From Clostridiales bacterium (GTDB lineage: Bacteria > Bacillota > Clostridia > Lachnospirales > Lachnospiraceae), in contig DUNO01000061.1 in assembly GCA_012839295.1 (NCBI GenBank), positions 124,001-188,000 on the forward strand: DNA of 64,000 nucleotides. The letters are read 5' to 3'. The notes under the pieces were generated by a model. It worked only from the letters and a program-made list of their open reading frames with translations, ran no database searches and was not told the DNA's origin. This document shows positions 26,729-35,601 of this stretch, in pieces (positions within the stretch are counted from its first letter, which is position 1; each line of letters starts with the position of its first letter). The translations under genes and the position numbers were made by a program.

Positions 26729-28453
26729 TCACCCTATTTTGAACCGGTTAACTGCGTTATTCAACCGATAGGTCATATCTTTAATATTATTAATATGTCC
26801 TTCAATCTGCAGCATAATGGCAGCCTGTTCCTCCGTAGAAGCGGCGGCCTGCTGGCAGCTCGAACTGAAGCTCTTCGAAATCTCATCTACCTCATGGATT
26901 TTTTCCATGGACATTCTACAGTCATGCTCAATGCTATGGACCATTTGAATGATTTCTTCAATTTTAGAGAAGGTATCGTAACTGGAGCTTCTGAGTGTCT
27001 CCAGATACTTGTCCATTTCCCGGACAGCGGCAACTCCTTCCCTGGCTTGTACCACCCCAGTCTGGATTTCCAGGATTGCCGAATGGATGTCTTGCTGAAC
27101 GGAAACAACCGTTGACTGGATCCGGCTGGTGGCTTCATTTGACTGTTCGGCAAGCTTACGTATTTCGCCGGCCACAACGGCAAAGCCCTTCCCCTGTTCC
27201 CCTGCCCGGGCAGCTTCAATAGCGGCATTGAGTGCCAGGAGGTTTGTCTGGTCAGAGATTTGGGATATGGTTTCACTAAACATGCTGATGTCCTTTGACT
27301 TATTCCCCAATTGCTGCATGATTTCAGAGGCCCTCTCAATGGTATCATTCGCCACATTGACCTTTTCAATTGATGTTTTAAATATCTGGGAAGCATCCCT
27401 GGTATCCTTCACTGCATTGTCGGAATACTCCAAAACTGCACTTGCATGATCCACAGCCCGTTCGACCTGGTCAAACACCTGGTTTATCAGTACTGAAATC
27501 CTGTTCATATAATCTGTCTGATTTACAGATCCCGCTGCCACCTCATTTACTATGATCCCAATGTCGTTAATAGACTTGGAAGTTTCCTCAAAATTTGTAC
27601 TCAGCATATCTATATTGCTCAGGACTTCCCTATTATTTTCTTGTATTTCCCTTGTTACCCCTCCGATATTAAGAACCATGCTTTCAAAAGCCCGAGATAG
27701 CATCCCCACCTCGTCATTTCCTTTTTTAAAGTCCTTTAACGTAAAATCCCCGGCTTTTATCTGGTCCACCTGTTTCATCAGCTGCTTCATAGATCTGACC
27801 AGCAGGCTGGCAAGAATATTGCTGATAATTATTCCCAATACAGTAACCAGAATAATTGCGGCGAACATATTTTGCTTAAGGCTGTTTAATTGCTTAATTA
27901 CATTGTTGGCATCAAAGTCCGCTCCCACAATTCCAATGGTTATACCGGACTGATCCTTAATGGGAACAAAGGCAGAAATGAGATATCCCCACTCCTCGGT
28001 CCAATCAAGCTCATAACCCGGATTCCCATCAAAGCTGTCTGCCATCACCTGGCTTATATTCCCTGATTCCTCCACATCCCCCAGCAGGGATGCCTCCTGG
28101 GAACCCATGGGAACCCCGTCAACCACATACACATATTCTCCGGCTTCTGCCCTTCTCATAGTATACAGGTATTTCAGTCCTGTCGCTTCCCTTATATCAT
28201 TCAGTTCCTCCCTCAGTTCCAAATAATAGGGGGTATTCATATCTTCTTCCCTATTCAGGGCTTTGAATTTATCAATATCAATTTTTCCTTCAACAGCAGA
28301 GACAATCTCCTTTGCCGTATTACCTACGGCTTCCTCTATGGTCTTCCGTGCCTTGTAATCCGCATATAGCCCCGTCAGGAGTGACGAAAACAGCCCTAAA
28401 ACCAGAAATCCTAAAATAATTTTCAGCCTGAAAGTAAACCTTATTTTTTTCAT
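26729..28453 (-). CDS. Methyl-accepting chemotaxis protein
   Basis: A 574-residue transmembrane receptor with TM1 ([20 protein letters not shown], residues about 5-25), an extracellular sensor of about 160 residues, TM2 ([20 protein letters not shown]), HAMP, and the cytoplasmic signalling domain with hairpin tip [20 protein letters not shown] followed by [20 protein letters not shown]. The start at 28453 follows GGAGG by 5 bases; an ATG at 28465 lies before that site. Ligand unknown. No che genes are in the window. Confidence 0.92.
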   Translation of the reverse strand: MKKIRFTFRLKIILGFLVLGLFSSLLTGLYADYKARKTIEEAVGNTAKEIVSAVEGKIDIDKFKALNREEDMNTPYYLELREELNDIREATGLKYLYTMRRAEAGEYVYVVDGVPMGSQEASLLGDVEESGNISQVMADSFDGNPGYELDWTEEWGYLISAFVPIKDQSGITIGIVGADFDANNVIKQLNSLKQNMFAAIILVTVLGIIISNILASLLVRSMKQLMKQVDQIKAGDFTLKDFKKGNDEVGMLSRAFESMVLNIGGVTREIQENNREVLSNIDMLSTNFEETSKSINDIGIIVNEVAAGSVNQTDYMNRISVLINQVFDQVERAVDHASAVLEYSDNAVKDTRDASQIFKTSIEKVNVANDTIERASEIMQQLGNKSKDISMFSETISQISDQTNLLALNAAIEAARAGEQGKGFAVVAGEIRKLAEQSNEATSRIQSTVVSVQQDIHSAILEIQTGVVQAREGVAAVREMDKYLETLRSSSYDTFSKIEEIIQMVHSIEHDCRMSMEKIHEVDEISKSFSSSCQQAAASTEEQAAIMLQIEGHINNIKDMTYRLNNAVNRFKIG

Positions 28454-28753
28454 AACAACCTCCATCTACCATTATCAATATCTGGGAGTCCCCCAGAGCC
28501 CTATTTTGAAGAATTTTTACCTCCGCTGCAGGCATAGCTTTACAATGGCCCATGCTTTGGACCACATGGTATCCTTGTTTATTTTCCCAATCCTATTATT
28601 TAGCAAAAATTAGTAATAAGCAATAGCTTTTTTTCAAAAATAGATATATAGTTGTTATTATAGATACAAGATTGCTGTAAATTCTAATTCCTATGTCCTA
28701 GGCATTAGAAATAGAGTATGACTCATTTTATATAAAAATCAAAGAGGTGCCGT

Positions 28754-30391
28754 ATGGAACAACAACAAGAAAAGGTAAAGCAGCTTTTAGAAACTTTTTT
28801 CAAAGCCACCCAAATTGAAGCGCTGTATTTTGACTGTCAAATGAATGCCGTTTCCTGCAATTACAGAAGATATGCATATAATGATCTGCTCCGGCTCAGC
28901 ATGGGAGGAATTGAAAGCTTTCTAAAAGAGATTTTTAAAAAGGATAGTCATATCCTTAAAAACTTTTATACCTATTACTTGAACCATAATCTTATCTGCA
29001 ACATCTCTATCTTAAGCGATGGGGGGAGCTGCTGCGGGGCAGCGGTCACTCAGCCTGTTTCATTGAATGCATTCAAAAAGTCCGATATAGAAGCAAGGGT
29101 GGACGGTTTCATCCAAAGCCCTTCAGAGCGTGATGAATATATATCAGCGATGCAGAGAGCCCCAGTCATTTCGCATGACAGAATTATATCCCTGGGAGAA
29201 GTTTTGAGCTCCTTGTCCCGCTCCCTGTTTGAGGAAACGGGATTTCACCAGGTTATCTGCGGTGATGAAGCTTCCCCTGCTATGTACCGGTTTTTCCACC
29301 CAGGGAAACTATTTAACCGGAAGCCCTCACCTTCATTTACGAATAGTCTTGGCAGCTATCCAATATACCTGAAAATAAAGGATGCCATTTCAAAGGGAGA
29401 TACAGAAACGCTGCTTGAGGTTTTAGATACATACAATTCCGGGATCATACATTTAGACCAGCACACCTCAAAGGACATTATCCGTTCAATCAAAAACAGC
29501 TTTATCGAGGGCTGCTCCATGGGCTGCTTTATCGCAATCGAGGCAGGAGTCCCATATGATAAAGCAATGGCTTTCACCGGAGAGCTCATTAAGGAGGTTG
29601 AAGATGCTGAAAATATAAACCATATGTATAAACTCATGAGATCGGCTCTTCTGGCCTTTACAAGATCCGTCGCTGCAACTCGTATTGCCGGATACCCAAA
29701 GGCTGTACGTCTGGCCATGGAATACATCGAAACACATTATGCTAAGAGAATCACGCTGAAGACGCTGGCACAGCAGGTGAATCTGAGTGAATTCTATCTT
29801 TCCAAACTGATCAAAAGGGAAACCGGCTCCAATATAGCTGACATTATCAATAAGGTCAGAATTGAGGAAAGCAAAAAAATACTTTTGGAACCAGCCGTCA
29901 ATATCAACGAGCTTTCCGCCATGGTCGGCTATTCCTATAGCAACCATTTTTCCAGGGTTTTCAAGCAGTACACTGGAATCACGCCTTCCGAATATAGAAA
30001 AACAATTGCTGCCTCTGAGGGGGATTCTGAGTCAAAAGACACTCTACGCATACTATCAGACCAACTCTCCTATGTCATATCCTTGTTCCCTGGAATTTTT
30101 GACATAGGCCGGATTATTGACCCTGTTTTAAATTTAACATGGATGACACCGCCGGCCGGCGGGATAAGAGAGGATACCTGTTACAGCCTCTGGAGCAGAA
30201 AACAATCCTGCAAAAAATGCATCTCCCATATGGCATTTGAACAGGACAGGCCACTTGTAAAATTAGACCAGGGAGCGGGCGGCCGTTTTTTTGTTTTCAC
30301 GGCTCCGGTGACGGTTGGCAATAAAAAATATATAGTAGAGCTTTTAAAAAATATATCTGATAATTATTTCGACTGTACAAATTCCATCTAA
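28754..30391 (+). CDS. AraC-family regulator with N-terminal sensory region and C-terminal PAS-like domain
   Basis: A 545-residue protein with the AraC DNA-binding domain in the middle (about residues 318-415; LKTLAQQVNLSEFYLSKLIK and INELSAMVGYSYSNHFSRVF). The N-terminal 310 residues resemble the sensory part of Lachnospiraceae AraC/YesN-like regulators. After the DNA-binding domain a further 120 residues follow: a helix, an FDIGRIIDPVLN segment and CYSLWSRKQSCKKC with Cys486 and Cys489, typical of small PAS-like domains with a CxxC. GAGGTG precedes the ATG. An inverted repeat TTCTAAT/ATTAGAA (28682-28711) upstream may be an operator. Confidence 0.8.
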   Translation: MEQQQEKVKQLLETFFKATQIEALYFDCQMNAVSCNYRRYAYNDLLRLSMGGIESFLKEIFKKDSHILKNFYTYYLNHNLICNISILSDGGSCCGAAVTQPVSLNAFKKSDIEARVDGFIQSPSERDEYISAMQRAPVISHDRIISLGEVLSSLSRSLFEETGFHQVICGDEASPAMYRFFHPGKLFNRKPSPSFTNSLGSYPIYLKIKDAISKGDTETLLEVLDTYNSGIIHLDQHTSKDIIRSIKNSFIEGCSMGCFIAIEAGVPYDKAMAFTGELIKEVEDAENINHMYKLMRSALLAFTRSVAATRIAGYPKAVRLAMEYIETHYAKRITLKTLAQQVNLSEFYLSKLIKRETGSNIADIINKVRIEESKKILLEPAVNINELSAMVGYSYSNHFSRVFKQYTGITPSEYRKTIAASEGDSESKDTLRILSDQLSYVISLFPGIFDIGRIIDPVLNLTWMTPPAGGIREDTCYSLWSRKQSCKKCISHMAFEQDRPLVKLDQGAGGRFFVFTAPVTVGNKKYIVELLKNISDNYFDCTNSI

Positions 30392-30400
30392 TAATCTCCT

Positions 30401-30461
30401 CTCCTTATTGGCATAATAATTAAATAAGTTCCTCTTGTTTAAACAATATACCAATAAGGAG
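30401..30461 (+). promoter_or_regulatory. Hairpin whose 3' arm carries the ribosome-binding site of the next gene
   Basis: CTCCTTATTGG (30401-30411) is perfectly complementary to CCAATAAGGAG (30451-30461). The AAGGAG in the right arm is the Shine-Dalgarno, 7 bases before the ATG at 30469. The structure could mask translation or end the upstream transcript, although it lacks a T run. Confidence 0.5.
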
Positions 30462-30468
30462 TGTCAAT

Positions 30469-32565
30469 ATGAATACAACGGAGCATGTAACAAATAAAGG
30501 TCAGGGAACTACGAGAATCCCTAATAAATTAATTGACGAAAAATCCCCCTATTTACTACAACACGCTTACAATCCTGTCAAATGGTATCCTTGGGGCACG
30601 GAAGCTTTCGAACTTGCACAGCGCGAAAACAAACCAATTTTCCTAAGTATCGGCTATTCCACTTGCCACTGGTGCCATGTCATGGCCCATGAAAGCTTTG
30701 AGGATGAGGAAATTGCCAGGCTCTTAAATGAAAACTTTGTCAGCATCAAGGTTGATAAGGAAGAGCGTCCCGACATTGACACAGTATATATGACAATCTG
30801 CCAGGTAACTACCGGTTCCGGGGGATGGCCTCTCACTATCTTAATGTCTCCTGATAAGAAGCCCTTTTATGCAGCAACCTACATCCCGAAAGAACCCCAG
30901 TATGGGATGATCGGTCTTGGGGACCTCCTGAACCAGGTAAGGCTGCAATGGGAGAAGGATCCCGGCGATATGATGCGCACCGGCAACCAGCTGGCTGATA
31001 TCATGAAACGGGAATTTGAAACCTCCACCGGCAGCGCAGATGTTACAAAGGACTTAATCAATCTCGCTGTTACGCAATTTAACCAAAGCTTTGACCATGA
31101 TTACGGCGGCTTTGGCAATGAGCCAAAGTTCCCGTCACCCCATAACCTCATGTTCCTGCTAAGGCACGCAAAGCTGGAGAATGACGAAAAGTCCCTCTTT
31201 ATGGTGGAAAACACCCTAAAGCACATGTTCCGCGGTGGGATCTATGACCATATCGGATACGGCTTTTCCAGATATTCCACTGATGCCAAATGGCTTGTTC
31301 CCCATTTTGAAAAAATGCTTTATGACAATGCGCTGCTTGCCTTAACCTATACCGAGGCCTACCAGCATACCAGGGAAAAACTTTATTTCGTCATTACCGA
31401 ACAGATCCTCGAATATATCCGCAGGGAAATGACGGATGCGGAAGGTGGTTTCTATTCCGCCCAGGATGCAGACAGTGAGGGGGAGGAAGGGAAATATTAT
31501 ACCTTTACCACAGATGAGATTACAACGCTTCTCGGTCATAGGGACGGTCCTTTCTTCTGCGAGTATTTTGACATCACTAAGGAAGGAAATTTTGAAGCAG
31601 GCTCCATCCCTAATCTAATCAAGAATAAGGAATTTAATACTGATAATGAAAGAATTGTGCGGCTGTGCAGCACCCTTTATGACTACCGCCGTGACCGTCA
31701 TAAGCTACACACGGATGATAAGATATTAACCTCCTGGAATGCACTTATGATTACCGCCTATGCTACTGCAGGCAAGGTTTTTAGGACCACAGAATATATT
31801 GATATTGCAAAGCATGCCATGGATTTCATCAATTTCCGGCTGATGAACGAGGAAGGCCGCCTCTTTGTCAGATACCGTGATGGAGATGCTGCTTTTGACG
31901 GCACCCTTGATGATTATTCCTTTTATTGCATGGCCTGCCTGTCCCTTTACGAGGCAACCTTTGAGGTTGATTATCTGAAAAGGGCTGCTTCAACTGCCTA
32001 CCGTATGATACAGCTTTTCTGGGATAATAAATATGGCGGCTTTTTCTTGAATGCCCATGATTCTGAGCAGTTATTATACCGTCCGAAGGAAGTATATGAC
32101 GGCGCCATCCCCTCCGGTAACTCCGTAGCCGGTTATGTGCTCCAGCGCCTGGCAAATATTACTGCCAATCCTGATTTTATGGAATTTGCGAATAAGCAGC
32201 TCCGCTTCCTTGCCGGTCAGGTGAAGGAATATCCGGCAGGACACAGCTTTTCCCTGATCGCCTTTATGCAGGCCCTCTATCCTACCAAGGAAATTGTATG
32301 CGTTGCCAGCAGGAATGCCTCCTCCCGGGCAAACGACAGGTCCGCCTACGATTTAGAAAACCATGAGGAATTATCCGACTATCTATCACAGCAATTTGAG
32401 CCAAATACGGTTGTATTGCTAAAGACAGACCAAAATATGGACCTACTTGCAGGCATTGCTGATTTTACGCAAGATTACCGGACAATAAATGACAAAACCA
32501 CCTACTATATCTGTGAAAACCATCATTGCTATGCCCCGACCAATGAATTGAATTGCTATAAATAG
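30469..32565 (+). CDS. Thioredoxin-domain protein of the YyaL/SSP411 family
   Basis: A 698-residue cytoplasmic protein. The N-terminal DUF255 thioredoxin-like domain contains NPVKWYPWG and the redox motif CHWCHVM (Cys66, Cys69). The remainder is an (alpha/alpha)6-type barrel resembling N-acylglucosamine epimerases, with [24 protein letters not shown] and [11 protein letters not shown]. Full family length. Biochemical role is not established. It is downstream of the AraC-family gene with its own structured leader. Confidence 0.88.
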   Translation: MNTTEHVTNKGQGTTRIPNKLIDEKSPYLLQHAYNPVKWYPWGTEAFELAQRENKPIFLSIGYSTCHWCHVMAHESFEDEEIARLLNENFVSIKVDKEERPDIDTVYMTICQVTTGSGGWPLTILMSPDKKPFYAATYIPKEPQYGMIGLGDLLNQVRLQWEKDPGDMMRTGNQLADIMKREFETSTGSADVTKDLINLAVTQFNQSFDHDYGGFGNEPKFPSPHNLMFLLRHAKLENDEKSLFMVENTLKHMFRGGIYDHIGYGFSRYSTDAKWLVPHFEKMLYDNALLALTYTEAYQHTREKLYFVITEQILEYIRREMTDAEGGFYSAQDADSEGEEGKYYTFTTDEITTLLGHRDGPFFCEYFDITKEGNFEAGSIPNLIKNKEFNTDNERIVRLCSTLYDYRRDRHKLHTDDKILTSWNALMITAYATAGKVFRTTEYIDIAKHAMDFINFRLMNEEGRLFVRYRDGDAAFDGTLDDYSFYCMACLSLYEATFEVDYLKRAASTAYRMIQLFWDNKYGGFFLNAHDSEQLLYRPKEVYDGAIPSGNSVAGYVLQRLANITANPDFMEFANKQLRFLAGQVKEYPAGHSFSLIAFMQALYPTKEIVCVASRNASSRANDRSAYDLENHEELSDYLSQQFEPNTVVLLKTDQNMDLLAGIADFTQDYRTINDKTTYYICENHHCYAPTNELNCYK

Positions 32566-32621
32566 GCCCTGACCCCCGGCATTCATTTCCCAATGTAAAA
32601 AAACAAAAGCCATACCCCAAA

Positions 32622-32723
32622 AGAGGGTGTTGCAAAAAGAAAGCTCCATACCACATATATTGCAGCGTTATACTCTGACATCTGCAATATACGGTATGAG
32701 CTTTCCATTTTGCAATACCCTCT
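32622..32723. repeat. 102-bp imperfect palindrome, possible MITE
   Basis: Left arm begins AGAGGGTGTTGCAAAA and the right arm ends TTTTGCAATACCCTCT. The arms stay complementary for about 40 bases each with few mismatches (GAAAGCTC/GAGCTTTC, TATATTGCAG/CTGCAATATA). The outer ends resemble terminal inverted repeats of IS elements. No target-site duplication is obvious. It could also act as a strong terminator after the YyaL-like gene. Confidence 0.55.
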
Positions 32724-32786
32724 AAAATGTAATGAATAAATTATATCTCCAGCGTAAAAACATTCATAATCTTAAAGTGCCTGCAT

Positions 32787-32827
32787 ATAATACCGTGAGG
32801 TATTATGGCCATACTATTTTGATGGCC
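32787..32827 (+). promoter_or_regulatory. Two adjacent inverted repeats upstream of a small gene
   Basis: ATAATACC-GTGA-GGTATTAT (32787-32806) is followed directly by GGCCAT (32807-32812) and ATGGCC (32822-32827). They lie 23 bases before the start of the small ORF and could be operators or leader hairpins. Confidence 0.4.
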
Positions 32828-32849
32828 TAGTATGCGAGGAGCCAGCTTT

Positions 32850-33152
32850 ATGATCCAATGCCAAAATTTTAATTGGAACTATGAACCAACTGTTAACGAT
32901 TACCAGATGTACCTTTTCCATCTTGTAATGGACCAGCATTGTGACGGCTACTATTACTGCCCTATCGCTGTCGCATCCCAGCAGCAGATTGGTATAAAAC
33001 ACCGCTACCTATGTATAGCAAAGCCTTGGGACAGCTTAAACTGCAACTCCCACCTGGCTGAAGTGGAAATATATAAGCCTGTCGCCGGAAATCCCTATGC
33101 GACCATCTTATTCCGCATTGATTTTAATGACATGTTTTTTCAGCATTTTTAA
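32850..33152 (+). CDS. Hypothetical protein, 100 residues
   Basis: No family recognised. The sequence is rich in Tyr, Cys, His and Asn (YYYCPIAVASQQQIGIKHRY, LFRIDFNDMFFQHF), with no membrane segment or signal peptide. The start at 32850 follows AGGAG by 8 bases; an upstream ATG (32832) is less well placed. It is isolated between a palindrome and an AT-rich repeat region. Amino-acid composition is compatible with a folded protein, but the gene may not be real. Confidence 0.45.
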   Translation: MIQCQNFNWNYEPTVNDYQMYLFHLVMDQHCDGYYYCPIAVASQQQIGIKHRYLCIAKPWDSLNCNSHLAEVEIYKPVAGNPYATILFRIDFNDMFFQHF

Positions 33153-33183
33153 AGGATGCCAGGCATGGCATATTCCCATATGT

Positions 33184-33330
33184 ACTATTATAATTTCATG
33201 ATCCCGTGCTATTATAATTCTTTATCATTATATCTTTATCATTATAATTTTATATTACTATAATTCTATAAATATAATTTTGCATTATTATAGCTCTGAA
33301 TTATTTTAATTCCGGTTCATTATAATTCTG
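33184..33330. repeat. AT-rich degenerate repeats based on ATTATAATT
   Basis: About nine imperfect copies of a TATTATAATT(T/C) motif are spaced roughly 12-26 bases apart across this stretch and run into the last codons of the peptidoglycan-binding gene. Copies vary (for example ACTATAATTC, ATTATAGCTC). The spacing is too irregular and the units too short for a CRISPR array. Confidence 0.55.
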
Positions 33331-34243
33331 TAACTAATTCCTTAATATAGCTTGCAGCCTTTTTCACCATAGTTTGTTGTATGCCTTGCATCCGGTTGGT
33401 AGTATGTGTCCTGCTGTTTTTAAAATGTATGTCCATAACTCCGCTACAGCCATTTCCCTTAACCGCATCCAGATTAATGCCTCTTCCGTAGCCGGCGCTG
33501 CGCTTGCTGACATATTTGTTTGCAGCTGCGGAGTCAACTCCTGCATGGGGCATTGCCGTCATGGAGCCTGCGATTACATAGCCGTTAATTTCAACAACTA
33601 CAGCTCTTCTTTCCCAACTGAAGCCTCCCCAGATATCCTTAATGATTTGGGTATCCTTCTTAGTAAGGGGCTCTACGTCTGCGTGGTTCGTTCCATAGGT
33701 CCTCTTGACCTCAAAGGATTTCCCCGTATCGACATCGGTGACTATGGCTACTTCCCCTCTGTTCCATATGCTTCTGACCTGCTTAAACCAATCCAAAGCT
33801 CCAAGCATGTTACCGGAGGTATCCGCTGATATTAATGTATTTAACAATTTACTTTCCGGAGCTGTGTCCTGTTCTACCTCTGCAGTTACCAGCTTTGCCT
33901 GCCTTTGTACGCTTTCATCGCCTTCAGCACTTTCAGCACTGTTTTTTCCCTCAATTGCATCATTTAACAGGGCCAATGTTTTCTTTCCTACAATACCGTC
34001 GGCTGCGGTTCCATTATCCTTTTGGAAACGTTTAACCGCGGTTTTGGTAATATTTCCGTAGTAACCGGTCACCTTGCTATAATTGTAATAGCCCAAGTCC
34101 TTTAAAACCGACTGGACTGTCTTCACCTCGCTGCCGCTGGAGCCCCGCTTTAGTATTGTTGCCGCGGACGCGCTTACTGGTGTTGTAGCTATAAATGCTG
34201 CCATACAAATTGCTGCCGTTTTCATAAGTAATCTGTTTTTCAT
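33320..34243 (-). CDS. Secreted peptidoglycan-binding protein
   Basis: A 307-residue protein with a signal peptide (MKNRLLMKTAAICMAAFIAT, cleavage near ASA-A at about residue 27) and a PG_binding_1 domain (residues about 30-95; LKRGSSGSEVKTVQSVLKDL, AVKRFQKDNGTAADGIVGKKT). A Glu/Ser-rich linker is followed by a C-terminal domain of about 150 residues with IKDIWGGFSWERRAVVVEIN, SMTAMPHAG and GNGCSGVMDIHF. I do not recognise that domain; its His, Asp and Cys residues could be catalytic. Probably cell-wall or spore-cortex associated. AGGAG lies 7 bases before the ATG. Confidence 0.8.
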   Translation of the reverse strand: MKNRLLMKTAAICMAAFIATTPVSASAATILKRGSSGSEVKTVQSVLKDLGYYNYSKVTGYYGNITKTAVKRFQKDNGTAADGIVGKKTLALLNDAIEGKNSAESAEGDESVQRQAKLVTAEVEQDTAPESKLLNTLISADTSGNMLGALDWFKQVRSIWNRGEVAIVTDVDTGKSFEVKRTYGTNHADVEPLTKKDTQIIKDIWGGFSWERRAVVVEINGYVIAGSMTAMPHAGVDSAAANKYVSKRSAGYGRGINLDAVKGNGCSGVMDIHFKNSRTHTTNRMQGIQQTMVKKAASYIKELVTEL

Positions 34244-34420
34244 TTTTGTTCTCCTAGCTTTTTGTAATTCCTTATTTTTTTCCTCATTTGTATGGTGTGT
34301 TATGGGTTTATTATATTACATTTTTATTAACGAGTCAATGCATTATTTAACATTTATGTAATATTTATTTTATAATTATGAAACAATTGGTAGTTTAGGA
34401 AATCCTTAGGAAAACAGGTA

Positions 34421-34485
34421 AGGCTATCCAAAACAGGTAAAATACAAGCTGTTTTAGCCTGTACCCTTTGTTTTGAATAGCCTTT
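34421..34485. repeat. 65-bp imperfect inverted repeat
   Basis: AAGGCTAT (34421-34428) pairs with ATAGCCTT (34478-34485), CAAAACA with TGTTTTG and GGTA with TACC. A flanking AAAACAGGTAA also repeats directly. It lies in a 455-base gene-free stretch (34244-34698) upstream of the peptidoglycan-binding gene. Apart from this and the next element I see nothing coding there. Confidence 0.45.
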
Positions 34486-34608
34486 AGAAGGACAATTATC
34501 ATTCTACTTCTGTCTAACATCATCCATTAATAACCATATATGGCTCAAAGATGCACCCCATATCAAAATCTCATACCCAAATTTAACAAAAAGCTTATGG
34601 CATAGCTT

Positions 34609-34704
34609 ATATAATATGATTCGGGCGACAAAAGTCTTTCTATAACTATCGCATTCATCTCACAGCCTAAACCTCACCCATTTGACGCTCAAATCATATT
34701 ATAT
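34609..34704 (-). repeat. 96-bp element with 13-bp terminal inverted repeats, copy 1
   Basis: ATATAATATGATT (34609-34621) and AATCATATTATAT (34692-34704) are exact complements. The interior on the minus strand includes AGCGTCAAATGGGTGAGGTTT, which recurs in altered form near 63783. The right end overlaps the stop codon of the MarR gene. It has the size and layout of a small non-autonomous insertion. Confidence 0.5.
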
Positions 34705-35121
34705 CAGTAATTCATTTACTTTTTTAATCAATTCCTCCAACTGGCTGATCTCCTCTTTAGAAAACTTTTCACGGATATTGCTCATTAATTCTGCATTGAA
34801 GGAAGCATTTACTCCATAATTCTTTGAAAACTTATCTGTTACCTCCAGGAAATATTCTCTCCGGTCATCCAGGGACAATACCTTTCTGACATACCCCTTG
34901 CTAATTAAATTACTGACACGGTAGGTCGCATTCGGCTGTGAAATGTTCACAAAATCAGCGAATTGGCGCACCGTCGGCCTGTTTAACAGAAAAATTGCTT
35001 CCACACAATAGGATTCTGTCGGGCTCAGGCTGTCTTTTTCATCATCAACACCGGAAAACAGATTCTTACAATAATTATTGCGGAATTTGTAATATAGCTT
35101 TTCGAATTCTTTTTCTAGCAT
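34699..35121 (-). CDS. MarR-family transcriptional regulator
   Basis: A 140-residue winged-helix protein with the recognition region RPTVRQFADFVNISQPNATY, the wing LDDRREYFLEVTDKF and helical dimerisation ends. AGGAG lies 9 bases before the ATG. The last codons come from the 96-bp element (34609-34704), so its C-terminus may have been altered by that insertion. Target genes unknown. Confidence 0.8.
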   Translation of the reverse strand: MLEKEFEKLYYKFRNNYCKNLFSGVDDEKDSLSPTESYCVEAIFLLNRPTVRQFADFVNISQPNATYRVSNLISKGYVRKVLSLDDRREYFLEVTDKFSKNYGVNASFNAELMSNIREKFSKEEISQLEELIKKVNELLI

Positions 35122-35322
35122 ACATTTTTTCTCCTATCACTTTTCCTTAGATACTTTAATTACAATTATAAATCATGGTAGCTTTATAGCAGAATTTTAT
35201 CATATGAATTCCCACTATCTTATTTTATCAGAGATTACCCATATATGCCATAAAGAATCTTCCAGCCCGGTACAAAAGCATACAGCCTAATTAAAAACAT
35301 CCGGCCTGACAAAAAAAGAACT

Positions 35323-35351
35323 TTGACATTAATAAATTCATATGCTAGAAT
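35323..35351 (+). promoter_or_regulatory. Consensus promoter for the MutS2-like gene leader
   Basis: Perfect TTGACA (35323-35328), a 17-base spacer and TAGAAT (35346-35351). It lies about 560 bases before the MutS2-like start codon, so a long untranslated leader is predicted. Confidence 0.75.
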
Positions 35352-35404
35352 CAAGATGTTATATAGATTTTATTATAAGAATTTTAATTGAAAGGACGGT
35401 TTTG

Positions 35405-35443
35405 ATGTCGGTATTAACTGTAAAAGAGGCTTGTGCTAATTAG
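35405..35443 (+). CDS. Putative leader peptide (12 residues)
   Basis: ATG-TCG-GTA onward encodes MSVLTVKEACAN followed by TAG, with AAAGGA 8 bases before the ATG. Its codons 3-7 (35411-35424, GTATTAACTGTAAA) are complementary (13 of 14) to TTTACAGTAAATAC at 35505-35518, so ribosome position on this ORF would decide which hairpins form before the terminator at 35569. The first residues resemble the N-terminus of some ABC-F proteins, which may be coincidence. Confidence 0.5.
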   Translation: MSVLTVKEACAN

Positions 35444-35568
35444 TACAAAATAATATTACGCGGGGTACCTAACTACCTTTTATTTGTGTACCCAGCTTTC
35501 TACCTTTACAGTAAATACTCAAAATTGTCTTGCTATAGAGAGAATGCAATCTTTTCTTTAACTCCAAG

Positions 35569-35601
35569 GCATAATAGGTAGCTTCCTGTTATGCTTTTTT
35601 T
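35569..35601 (+). terminator. Intrinsic terminator inside the leader (attenuator candidate)
   Basis: GCATAATAGG (35569-35578) pairs with CCTGTTATGC (35585-35594) and is followed by seven T residues. Its AGGTAG (35576-35581) could alternatively pair with either of two upstream CTACCT sequences (35473-35478, 35500-35505), giving an antiterminator. Confidence 0.75.

Noticed and set aside
26731-28511. CCCTATTTTGAA at both ends of the chemotaxis receptor gene as possible target-site duplication
   Set aside because: A 12-base direct repeat can arise by chance in 64 kb, one copy lies in coding sequence, and no inverted ends or transposase support mobility.
33184-33330. Possible CRISPR array in the AT-rich repeats
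   Set aside because: Units are only about 10 bases, degenerate and irregularly spaced, with no spacers of uniform length and no cas genes in the window.
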